In this document: positions 24,986-32,537 of the stretch, piece by piece
Layout: each line of letters begins with the position of its first letter
Position numbering within the stretch: the first letter of the stretch is position 1
From: Edaphosphingomonas laterariae
GTDB taxonomy: Bacteria; Pseudomonadota; Alphaproteobacteria; Sphingomonadales; Sphingomonadaceae
DNA length: 57,082 bases
Reading direction: 5' to 3'
NCBI RefSeq assembly: GCF_900188165.1
Contig: NZ_FZOS01000023.1
Location: forward strand, 1 to 57,082
The notes under the pieces: model-generated
Told to the model about the DNA's origin: nothing
Seen by the model: the letters and a program-made list of their open reading frames with translations, nothing else
The model's database searches: none
Made by a program: the position numbers and the translations under genes

Positions 24986-27130
24986 TCAGAATTTCGCAGT
25001 CAGGCCGATGTTGAAGGAGCGGCCACGACCAGGCACCGGCCGCAAGTCGCCGGTCGCCTTGTAATCGCCGAGCGACATGCCGCCCAGCGGCAGATCATAG
25101 CCCTTGTCGAACAGGTTCTGGACATCCAGGCCCAGCCGGTAATTGCCCCAGGCATAGCCGGTCCGAAGATTGACGAGCGCATAGTCGTCCGTTCGGGGTT
25201 CGTTGCGCGTGGCGTCGACCCGGTTCTTGTCCGCCACGACCGTCAGTTCGACCGCGCTCTCCCAGCCCCCGAGCCGATGCTCCAGCGCAAACGTCGCGTT
25301 GAACGGCATCTGATGGTAGAGCGACCCGCCGTCGTCCAGATTGCGCCCGCGCAACCAGCTTGCCGTTGCGGTCAGTTTCGCCGTGCCGGCCGATGACGAC
25401 TGCCACAGCGCAAGCGAACCCGAGACATCGACGCCATATAGCTCGGCTTCGCGGTTGGCGAACCGAAGCTGCACGAACCCCGTCGGCGTGCCCATCATAT
25501 TGGTGAAATCGGCCAGCTTCACGACATCGATATAATCATGGACGCGCGTGTAATAGGGTGCGATCCTGAGCGTCCAGCCATTGGCGCCGGCGCCTTTCAG
25601 ACTGACCGCGGCACTTATCGTATCAGCCCTTTCGGGCTTCAGGGTGGGATCGCCGACATAGCCGTTGCCATCACCGAACCAGCCGATCATCCGGCTCGAC
25701 ATCGAACCGCGTCCCCAGCTGTAGCGCTCATAGACGCCCGGTGAACGGCTCTTGCGCGCATAGCCCAATTCGAGCGTCGCCTGATCGCTCGGCGCATAGC
25801 GGACAAGGGCCGTGGCGCTCCAGTTGCTGTCATGCCGTTTGCGATCCGCGGCGTTGAACGCGGTGGCCGCCATCGCGTCGGCCATATTCATCATCGAGGT
25901 GGAATAGGGCTGGACCTCGCCGGTGTTCATCCAGACCTGATCGTTGCGCACGCCGACCAGCGTGGTGAGCTGCGGCGTCCACTTCGCCTCCCATTCGGCA
26001 AAGGTGCCAAGCCGGTCGCGCTTCGCGCCGTTCACATTGATATAGGTGTTGGGCCCCATCATCATGTGGCCCGCGACCGCCGGCCAGTAATCATTGAGCC
26101 ATTGGTGGTGGAATTCGCTCCCGAGACGCAGCGTGTCGCGATTGGACAGCATAATGTCGCCCTTGAGCGTATAGCCGGCGCTATGAACCTCGGTGTTCAT
26201 GGGCATGCCGCCGGTCGCGGTGCCGCCCTTGTCCGCCAGGAAGTTCATCCGATGATCGGTGTCGCGATAGAAGGCGCGCAGGTCCAGATCGCCCCAGTCG
26301 AAGGCGCCCTTCCAGTGACCGTTCAGATACCAACTCTTGTTGGATGTCATGTCCATATACTGGTTGGGAAAGCCCTCGTACGGCGAGAAATGGTAGCCGC
26401 CCTTCAGTTCGAACAGCCCGATATCGGTCTGCGCGGCCAGGCTCAGCGCATGGTCCGTCTTCTTGTATTCAGTCGAACGGACGGTGCCGTCACGGCCGCC
26501 GCCCTTGTAATTGTCGGACTGGGTGAAGGAACCGGCATAGCTGAGGCTGAGCCGGTCGCTTGCCGCCGTGATCGAAAGTGCGCCGCCGAAGCCGTCGCCG
26601 TTACTGCGGTAGAAGGTGGACAGTTCGCCCGTCAGCAATCGTTTGCCCGCCTTGGCGAAGCGCGGTGTCAGGGTTTCCACCGAAATCGCGCCGCCGATGC
26701 TGTCACCGCCCATGCTGACCGGCGTCACGCCCGTGATGACGCTGATCGCGTCGATCGTCTGCGGATCGGTGTAGGACAAAGGCGGGTTCATCGCATTCGT
26801 GCAGGCGATGTCGATCGGCACGCCGTCGACCAATATGGTCAGCCGCTGGCTTTCGAGGCCCCGGATCACCGGCAGGCTGGAAAAGCCACCGGCGCCGAAG
26901 CTGCTGCCCCCCGGCAGGCGGCCGATCAGCGCCGCCGTATCGCTTGTTCCCGATTGCAGGGGTGCGACCTTGTCACGCAAAAGGATCTCGGACGACACGG
27001 GACCGGCAGGGCGATCCTCGGAATCGATCCCGATGGACGGAAGAACCTGTGTATCCTGCGCAAAGGCACTCGCGGCCGACAGGCCATAGAATATTGCAGC
27101 CGCGCTCGCGGCTTTGGAAATGACAGACAT
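24986..27130 (-). CDS. TonB-dependent copper receptor (OprC/NosA-like)
   Basis: This 714-residue outer-membrane receptor has a signal peptide (cleavage near AFA-Q, residue 24), a plug domain (about 45-155) and a barrel ending in phenylalanine. The plug has CTNAM (Cys110 to Met114) and the barrel has HRM (His293 to Met295). These match the CxxxM and HxM copper-binding pairs described for Pseudomonas OprC. Further Met-rich loops (HMMMGPN, STSMMNMADAM) support copper. The neighbours (DUF2946, a membrane ferric-reductase-like enzyme, TonB) are the usual companions of this receptor type. Confidence 0.88.
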   Translation of the reverse strand: MSVISKAASAAAIFYGLSAASAFAQDTQVLPSIGIDSEDRPAGPVSSEILLRDKVAPLQSGTSDTAALIGRLPGGSSFGAGGFSSLPVIRGLESQRLTILVDGVPIDIACTNAMNPPLSYTDPQTIDAISVITGVTPVSMGGDSIGGAISVETLTPRFAKAGKRLLTGELSTFYRSNGDGFGGALSITAASDRLSLSYAGSFTQSDNYKGGGRDGTVRSTEYKKTDHALSLAAQTDIGLFELKGGYHFSPYEGFPNQYMDMTSNKSWYLNGHWKGAFDWGDLDLRAFYRDTDHRMNFLADKGGTATGGMPMNTEVHSAGYTLKGDIMLSNRDTLRLGSEFHHQWLNDYWPAVAGHMMMGPNTYINVNGAKRDRLGTFAEWEAKWTPQLTTLVGVRNDQVWMNTGEVQPYSTSMMNMADAMAATAFNAADRKRHDSNWSATALVRYAPSDQATLELGYARKSRSPGVYERYSWGRGSMSSRMIGWFGDGNGYVGDPTLKPERADTISAAVSLKGAGANGWTLRIAPYYTRVHDYIDVVKLADFTNMMGTPTGFVQLRFANREAELYGVDVSGSLALWQSSSAGTAKLTATASWLRGRNLDDGGSLYHQMPFNATFALEHRLGGWESAVELTVVADKNRVDATRNEPRTDDYALVNLRTGYAWGNYRLGLDVQNLFDKGYDLPLGGMSLGDYKATGDLRPVPGRGRSFNIGLTAKF

Positions 27131-27193
27131 GGATGGATCCTGATCCGGGCGCGCGGCGGTCCGCGCGCCGTTGAAAACGAACGGCGAAAGGGA

Positions 27194-27589
27194 TCAGGCG
27201 GCTGTTGGCGGTCCTATTGGCGGAGGCCGCAGAAATGGCGAGGCACCGGGCAGGGCGAAAGATAGGCCAAGAAAGCCCATCGCCAGGATGAAGGCAATGG
27301 CGAGCGCCAGCAGGATCGGGTCGGCGGCGGCGAGCGCCGGCGACGACAGACCCGAGAAAGCGCAAGGCATGTCGGCCTGCTTGTGATCCGCGGGATCATG
27401 ATCGCCGGACCTGCCCGGAAGCTCCATCATGACCGTTTGCGGACCCTGGCCCGAGCAGAGCTGGACCAATATCGTACCCGAAGAGACGGTCGGCATGAAC
27501 CCGGCCGGCACCAGCACCTTCAGCATGAGCGCGGCCCCGGCCAGCCAGATGGCCAGCCAGCGATGCCGGGCAAGGAAGGAGCGGATCAT
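27194..27589 (-). CDS. DUF2946 family membrane-associated protein
   Basis: This 131-residue protein fits DUF2946, a family that accompanies bacterial copper receptors. It has an N-terminal helix (about 10-28) ending VLVPAGFMP, then LVQLCSGQGP, an acidic His stretch (DHDPADHKQADMPC) and a second helix (about 91-111). The two cysteines and clustered histidines suggest metal binding in the periplasm. The ATG aligned with the usual family start was chosen; an in-frame ATG at 27661 with AAGG upstream would add 24 residues. It lies between the ferric reductase and receptor genes. Confidence 0.75.
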   Translation of the reverse strand: MIRSFLARHRWLAIWLAGAALMLKVLVPAGFMPTVSSGTILVQLCSGQGPQTVMMELPGRSGDHDPADHKQADMPCAFSGLSSPALAAADPILLALAIAFILAMGFLGLSFALPGASPFLRPPPIGPPTAA

Positions 27590-27670
27590 GGTCACGGGAG
27601 CGGTCTTTAGAAATCGGTCCTGCTGATGTCGAGGTGACAAGTCGGATTTTTTCGCATACATCGCCTTGAC

Positions 27671-29011
27671 TTAGCGCATCGCGAACAGCTCCTGATGGAA
27701 ACGTTTCGCTACCGGAAAGCCCAGCGCGGCAAAGTCCCGGCGCAGCGTTTCACCAAATCCAAGGGGGCCGCAAAACCAGAGGCTCGCCTCCCGCCATTCC
27801 GGCACGGCGGCGCGTATTCGCTCGCCATCGAGGCGGCCATCGCGTGCATCGACCAGAACATGCAGGCGAATATGGGCAGCCGCCGCATCCGCTTGCAGCT
27901 TGCCCAGAGCCTCCTCGTCGACTTCGGCCGTGCAGTGGAAGAGATCAATCTCCGCGCGCGCGCCTTCGGGACTCTGGGCCAGATACTTCATGCGGGCGAT
28001 GAACGGCGTGATACCGATCCCGCCACCGATCCAGATCTGACGGGCGCTATCATCGTCGAATGTGAAGCATCCATAAGGCCCCTCGATCCTGATCTCCTGG
28101 CCGACATGGAGTTTTTCGGGCAGGCGCCGCGTATGATCCCCCAGTCCCTTGGTGATGAAGGTGATCCGCCGCTCATCCTCGCGCCAGGCGGACGCGATGG
28201 TATAGGGATGCGGCCCTTCGGCCGGGTCCGACACGGCAAAGGCGAACTGGCCGGGTCGGTGGCCGGGCCACCCCTCCCCCATGTCGACGATGGTCTCGAG
28301 CGCCCGCACGCCCGGATAATGGTGGATGGCGGCAATCCTGCCCGGCACCTGCCGGTCCCGGCCTGCGCGGCGCGACAGAATGAGGATCGCCGCCCCGGTG
28401 CCGCAAGCAAGCAGCGCCGCCAGCGTGAGGCCGTACGGAGACAGCCAGTAGCTGAACGTCGTCAGGATCACGGCATGAAAGACCAGCACGAGATAGGCCA
28501 GCGCCAGAAGCCGATGCGTTCGATAGAAGAAGCGGTAGGGAATGCGCTGGATGAGCGCGACGGCGATCAGCGCAACCACGGCATAAAAGGCCCACTCGCC
28601 CAGACCCTCCGCCGTGTGGCGGAGACTGGCGAACAGGGCCTCGACAGGATTGCTTGCGGGCGGTTGCGGGCCACGCGACGGTCGTTCGAGCCAGCCCCAC
28701 CCCACGGCCCATTTCGGACCCTTCGCCCACAGCCAGTGCGCGATGGCCGTGACCAGTGCCGCGATGCCGAGCCATTTGTGGAGACGATACATCTTGTCCA
28801 GTCCGCCCAGCCCATGTTCGGGCCAGCGGGGGCGGATGGCGAGCATCATCGCGACGCTCATGCAGGCGATCGCCAGCGCGCCGCTATACTGCACCGCCGC
28901 GCTGCGGATCGCGAAAAAGCCGGACGACCGGAATATGGACAGGTCCGCAAGAAGCCACAACATGGTGACCAAGGCGGCCAGGCCCCAGAATGTCAGTCGC
29001 AGGTTGCGCAT
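27671..29011 (-). CDS. Ferric/cupric reductase-like transmembrane flavocytochrome
   Basis: The 446-residue protein has about six membrane helices in its first half with a ferric-reductase-like domain. Candidate haem histidines are His78, His92, the one in RTHRLLAL and the one in VLVFHAVI. The second half is a ferredoxin-reductase domain with FAD motif HPYTIAS and NAD(P)H motif GGGIGITPF. It moves electrons from NAD(P)H across the membrane to an external metal. As first gene of the copper-receptor operon, a Cu(II) or Fe(III) reductase role is likely. It lacks any EF-hand. Confidence 0.85.
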   Translation of the reverse strand: MRNLRLTFWGLAALVTMLWLLADLSIFRSSGFFAIRSAAVQYSGALAIACMSVAMMLAIRPRWPEHGLGGLDKMYRLHKWLGIAALVTAIAHWLWAKGPKWAVGWGWLERPSRGPQPPASNPVEALFASLRHTAEGLGEWAFYAVVALIAVALIQRIPYRFFYRTHRLLALAYLVLVFHAVILTTFSYWLSPYGLTLAALLACGTGAAILILSRRAGRDRQVPGRIAAIHHYPGVRALETIVDMGEGWPGHRPGQFAFAVSDPAEGPHPYTIASAWREDERRITFITKGLGDHTRRLPEKLHVGQEIRIEGPYGCFTFDDDSARQIWIGGGIGITPFIARMKYLAQSPEGARAEIDLFHCTAEVDEEALGKLQADAAAAHIRLHVLVDARDGRLDGERIRAAVPEWREASLWFCGPLGFGETLRRDFAALGFPVAKRFHQELFAMR

Positions 29012-29139
29012 TTCGATCCTTGTCCGGCCCTTGCGTCAATTGTTCCCTTCGCCCTGTAGCGATCGGCCCAGCTGTGGGATTGATTTCGGACAAGAAGGCA
29101 GAACCCCTTGCTCGGCGCATGCGAACATCGCCGACAAGT

Positions 29140-29156
29140 CTGACGAAAGCCTGACG
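29140..29156 (-). promoter_or_regulatory. Direct repeat CTGACG-N5-CTGACG upstream of the ferric reductase operon
   Basis: Exact repeats CTGACGA at 29140-29146 and 29151-29157 are 11 bp apart and oriented as in the other three sites. They lie 129 bp before the reductase start, with the possible -10 (GATGTT) 10 bp beyond on the sense strand. This implies a leader of about 100 nt. The 29012-29203 gap also contains the right-hand boundary of the metal cargo. Confidence 0.6.
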
Positions 29157-29203
29157 AGCATTACCCAAATTCGATAGTGTCAGGCCTCGCAGCGTGACAT
29201 ATT

Positions 29204-29470
29204 TCACGAAATGGGTGCACCATCGGCAGCATAGGTCCGGCTCCGGTCGTATTCGTGGTCGCCCGCTTCGTCGACAAGATAGCCGGACACTTCTTCGGCG
29301 TAGTCCGCTTCAAGCACTCCTGTAGCACTCGGAATCAGACGAACACCGAAACCGTTGGCAAAGAGAAGGCGATCTGCCTCCTTCATTGCTGCAAACTGGT
29401 CATGTGCGGTCACGCCCAGTTTGACGCGCACGGTGGCATAGACGTGAACGAAATGGGTTGGCGCAGACAT
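29204..29470 (-). CDS. Small hypothetical backbone protein
   Basis: The 88-residue protein starts MSAPTHFVHVYATVRVKLGV and ends in an acidic stretch. GGGAG sits about 8 nt before the ATG. No family is recognised. It contains no membrane segment. It resembles small accessory proteins of alphaproteobacterial plasmids and is the last gene of the leftward backbone group that resumes to the right of the cargo. Confidence 0.6.
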   Translation of the reverse strand: MSAPTHFVHVYATVRVKLGVTAHDQFAAMKEADRLLFANGFGVRLIPSATGVLEADYAEEVSGYLVDEAGDHEYDRSRTYAADGAPIS

Positions 29471-29568
29471 GCTGATCTCCCTTTGAGGCATTGGAATGAT
29501 CGCGGGTGACAGGCCCAGATGCCTTGGCGCACGGCCGACATCGTCAGCCCCGATCGAGGCCGAAGTCA

Positions 29569-29739
29569 TCAGCGGGGTTCGATGACGTCCCGCAATATAG
29601 TGCTGAGGGCATCATTGATCGCGTAAAGCACACCGCTATGGGCAGTGTCGCCCATGCCGTCGAGATAGAGATCCGGGATTAGATTGTTGACTGCATGCGT
29701 CGCATCATCAACGAGTTGATCGAATTCGTCCTCGGTCAT
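29569..29739 (-). CDS. Small acidic hypothetical protein
   Basis: A 56-residue acidic protein, MTEDEFDQLVDDATHAVNNL at its start. AGGA precedes the ATG at a good distance. The sequence is predicted to be mostly helical, and no family is recognised. It sits 4 bp after the stop of the next upstream gene, indicating operon membership. Confidence 0.6.
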   Translation of the reverse strand: MTEDEFDQLVDDATHAVNNLIPDLYLDGMGDTAHSGVLYAINDALSTILRDVIEPR

Positions 29740-29743
29740 GGGG

Positions 29744-30019
29744 CTATTCCTGACCAGGAGATGCGGACAGGCTCTCAACCTGTATCCGGAAGGTGGCGCC
29801 ATCATTGAGCGTCAACCCGATCTCGACACCGTCTTCATTTTCACAGCTGGAGAGGATTTCCACGTCAGCACGGGTTCCATGCACAGCCGAGACGATATGA
29901 TGGTGGTGATCCCCTGACGGCCGCCCTCCCACGTCGCATGCCTGCATGTGGGTCTCGAGCAACTCGCACAGCACTGCGGCGACTGTGCATGCTTTCGTCA
30001 TGGACGATCCGTCAGTCAT
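29744..30019 (-). CDS. Small hypothetical protein
   Basis: The 91-residue protein contains CDVGGRPSGDHHHHIVSAVHG in the middle, a natural His/Cys-rich stretch, and ends with a beta-rich segment (VEIGLTLNDGATFRIQVESL). A metal- or nucleotide-binding role is possible, but no family is recognised. It overlaps the upstream small gene by 8 bp. A second ATG six codons downstream is an alternative start. Confidence 0.55.
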   Translation of the reverse strand: MTDGSSMTKACTVAAVLCELLETHMQACDVGGRPSGDHHHHIVSAVHGTRADVEILSSCENEDGVEIGLTLNDGATFRIQVESLSASPGQE

Positions 30020-30254
30020 CTGCGTGCTCCATCCTGTCGTCAAAGAAGGTGCCGTCGTTGCCGAGCGCGGTGAGTTCAGCCTGCAGGGCATGGGGTGGGA
30101 CATCGTCGACGGATGTGATGGCGAAGGCGCCAACCATGTCACCGAAGTCCATTTCCTCGCCGATACGGGCGAGGCTCATGGTCGAGAGGCGATCCTCATC
30201 GCTGTCATGCATCAACAGCGTGACGCCAATAGTCACCTTTCGGATTTTCATCAT
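30012..30254 (-). CDS. Small hypothetical protein
   Basis: The 80-residue acidic protein starts MMKIRKVTIGVTLLMHDSDE and is preceded by GGGAAGGA. No family is recognised. Its 5' end overlaps the 3' end of the neighbouring 455-residue gene by 50 bp in another frame, unusually long even for this compact operon. Confidence 0.55.
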   Translation of the reverse strand: MMKIRKVTIGVTLLMHDSDEDRLSTMSLARIGEEMDFGDMVGAFAITSVDDVPPHALQAELTALGNDGTFFDDRMEHADD

Positions 30255-31572
30255 CGTTCCTTCCCTGGATTGACGTGTTTGCTGGCCTTGGCCATGCCAG
30301 CCGCGTTGCACCGCCGAATGCCCGCAGGCGCGCTGCCATCGTGCTGCGCAGACGGGCGCGATTTGCGATGACGGTTTCCCATGCCAATGGCTCGCCTCGC
30401 GCCGTGACGAAGCCCGCGGCAGGCTTACCGTCGGCGGTTTCGATGACGATGCGGTGGCCGCGCGGGGGAAGCTTGCCGGCATAACGGGCCGTAAATTCTC
30501 CGAGCCGGCCCGTCAGGCCATTGACGGCCTTGCCCCAACGAATGTGGCCTGCCCCGACCGTCTGGCCCGCGAGAAACCCACGGTCGAGCCAGATACGAAA
30601 GTGCGTCCGTTGCTGGAGCGCGGTGTTCCGCGTTCGTTCCATTGTCCGGCAAAGCGGAAGCGCTGCAGCATGTGCATCGAGCAAAGCCAGATAATACCCT
30701 TGGGCAGCGACAAGGATGTCATCAAAGTCGCGATCACCGAGCAGCGCCCGCAAGCAGGCCTGGAGTGCGCGATCGGACGCGAGTACCTCCAGTGCTTCGG
30801 GACCACCGAGGGGCAGCGCCGTATCGGCTCTATCGAGAGGGTGAAAACCGGCTCCGGAAATGACGACGATGGTCGCCTCCCCGCAGCCCGAGCAGGAATC
30901 GAGAGCCGGACGAAGCAGGGCCGTTTTTGCCGGCGCGGCGACCAGTCCGGCTTCGGGCGCACCGATCAGGAGGAGGCGACGATGCCAGCGTGCCGGCCGC
31001 GGCACGTCAGTCGGCTTGAGCCATTCGCTGGGACGAGGCCGCGCGGGCAAAATGGCCGAAGACGTTGGTGTGCGATCCACCATCAAGGCGCGGCGCGCGG
31101 TGTCGAAGAGGTCATCGCGGTTGCCGCCACCATCGCAAAAGCCGTGATCATAGGCTTCGGCGCCCGCATCGAGTGGGCCAGGCTTGCGGCATTCGGGATC
31201 CCAGCCCGCATGCGCGGCATACCAGCCATCGGCATAGCGGACCGATCGATCCCAGTCATGGCCATGGAGATCGCGCGCGCGCAGAATGGCACGATCGCGA
31301 TCATCCCCCCGTCCCTCGGCGACTCGTCTTGCGGTGAAGGCGAAATTGCGGGCCTGTCGTTCCGCCTCGACCATGTGCGCCATCGCTTCCATCACCGGCC
31401 GCAGTGCCGTGACACGCTCGCGCATACGTGCCATGCGCTGATCGAGTGGGGAATCGTTCGCAAGGTCCGGGAAGCGGCGCCAGGCATCAGCGAGCGCCGC
31501 TGCTTGTACCGGGCTTCGACCATGGGCAATCCATGCGTCGGTGTCAGCGGGGTCAAACGGCTCTGACATCAT
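30205..31572 (-). CDS. Hypothetical backbone protein of 455 residues
   Basis: I do not recognise this protein. It starts MMSEPFDPADTDAWIAHGRS after AAGGAGA. It is soluble, rich in Arg and Ala, with DSCSGCGEATIVVISG in its centre. Towards the C terminus a beta-rich segment reads RLGEFTARYAGKLPPRGHRI and is followed by ADGKPAAGFVTARG. Both cysteines of the CSGC pair could bind metal. Overlaps on both sides (20 bp and 50 bp) place it in the leftward backbone operon; codon use is like that of its neighbours. Confidence 0.65.
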   Translation of the reverse strand: MMSEPFDPADTDAWIAHGRSPVQAAALADAWRRFPDLANDSPLDQRMARMRERVTALRPVMEAMAHMVEAERQARNFAFTARRVAEGRGDDRDRAILRARDLHGHDWDRSVRYADGWYAAHAGWDPECRKPGPLDAGAEAYDHGFCDGGGNRDDLFDTARRALMVDRTPTSSAILPARPRPSEWLKPTDVPRPARWHRRLLLIGAPEAGLVAAPAKTALLRPALDSCSGCGEATIVVISGAGFHPLDRADTALPLGGPEALEVLASDRALQACLRALLGDRDFDDILVAAQGYYLALLDAHAAALPLCRTMERTRNTALQQRTHFRIWLDRGFLAGQTVGAGHIRWGKAVNGLTGRLGEFTARYAGKLPPRGHRIVIETADGKPAAGFVTARGEPLAWETVIANRARLRSTMAARLRAFGGATRLAWPRPANTSIQGRNDDENPKGDYWRHAVDA

Positions 31573-31819
31573 CGGTCTCCTTCGATGCGAATCCCAGGAG
31601 ACGTGGCGGCGATGGTCGGAGGGGACAGCGTACCGCTCCGACAGTTTCTCGATCACACCCACAACTGGCATACGCGCGCGCAAGCCCGCGCCCGAAATCG
31701 GAATGCACCGAGATCAACGCTTGCCGTTCGAACGAACTTTCCGTGAAAGGTATATAGAGGCGATAGGAATAGCCCGACTCCTGGACGCCGATCCTGACGC
31801 GGACGAAAAGAATGCGCAT
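31553..31819 (-). CDS. Small hypothetical protein
   Basis: The 88-residue basic protein starts MRILFVRVRIGVQESGYSYR after GAAGG. The first half looks like beta strands. No family is recognised. It overlaps the start of the 455-residue protein by 20 bp and follows the next upstream gene by 12 bp. Confidence 0.55.
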   Translation of the reverse strand: MRILFVRVRIGVQESGYSYRLYIPFTESSFERQALISVHSDFGRGLARAYASCGCDRETVGAVRCPLRPSPPRLLGFASKETDDVRAV

Positions 31820-31831
31820 GATCGCCTTCGT

Positions 31832-32476
31832 TCAGGCGACGAGACGGGGAACAACGGGCTGCGATGTGGACAAGCGAAGCTCCCGCCGGATTCGTGCGGC
31901 GAAGCGGCCCGGGTCGACAAGTTCGCGGATTGACGCCCAACAATTACGGTCTCCAAGATGATCGTCGCGGCCCTGCACCTTGCGAAAGCACACTTCCCGA
32001 TCGGGACCGGAGAGGCCGAGCGAGAGTTGCACCCAGACATCCTCGCCGTGCAGCGTCACTTCGCCTGACACGGCGGGACCACCCTTGTTGGACCGGATAT
32101 CGAAACTGCCCTCGTCGAGCGCGAGGGCGTCGGCCAGGCGGCGCATGGCGGCGCGCCCCTCCGAATGAAACAGGCGCTTGGCGGGCTCGTCATGGGCAAC
32201 GCCGCGATAGGCGAGCGTCTTCAGAACCGGCCGGTTCCGCAGCTCGGCGATCCGCGCGATGCAGTCGCGCCGCAGATCCGCGTCCGGTGCACGCGTTTCG
32301 CACACCGTCCCCAGATGGCGCGCAAGCAGAATAACCGCCGGATCACGTTCGAGATCGATGCCGGCGTTGCGGCAATCGGTGATGGCGGCGTGGATCGCAT
32401 GCAGCGCCGTGCCGATCGTGATCAGCGCGCTGGGATCGAGAGCCTGACTGTAGCGGAAGGCGAGATCATAATTCAT
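31832..32476 (-). CDS. Hypothetical backbone protein of 214 residues
   Basis: A soluble protein starting MNYDLAFRYSQALDPSALIT with GGAGA before the ATG. A helical N-terminal half includes CETRAPDADLRRDCIARIAEL. The C-terminal half (EVTLHGEDVWVQLSLGLSG, then EVCFRKVQGRDDHLGDRN) looks like a compact alpha/beta domain. No family is recognised. A perfect hairpin and a purine tract lie between it and the DpdA-like gene. Confidence 0.6.
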   Translation of the reverse strand: MNYDLAFRYSQALDPSALITIGTALHAIHAAITDCRNAGIDLERDPAVILLARHLGTVCETRAPDADLRRDCIARIAELRNRPVLKTLAYRGVAHDEPAKRLFHSEGRAAMRRLADALALDEGSFDIRSNKGGPAVSGEVTLHGEDVWVQLSLGLSGPDREVCFRKVQGRDDHLGDRNCWASIRELVDPGRFAARIRRELRLSTSQPVVPRLVA

Positions 32477-32493
32477 GAGAGTCTCCGGGTCTC

Positions 32494-32535
32494 GAGCGGT
32501 TCGGCCGCTCACACCTCCGTTCCCCCTCTCCTCAC
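32494..32535 (-). promoter_or_regulatory. Leader element copy c (weak): hairpin and purine tract
   Basis: Directly after the DpdA-like stop, the sense strand has GAGGAGAGGGGGAACGGAGG and then a perfect 6-bp hairpin (GAGCGG at 32494-32499, CCGCTC at 32505-32510) some 18 bp before the next ATG. The order tract, hairpin, Shine-Dalgarno, ATG is that of the other backbone leaders. Confidence 0.35.
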
Positions 32536-32537
32536 CT

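Noticed and set aside
25832-27265. A 477-codon plus-strand frame opposite the copper receptor
   Set aside because: It is antisense to a complete TonB-dependent receptor with signal peptide and terminal Phe.
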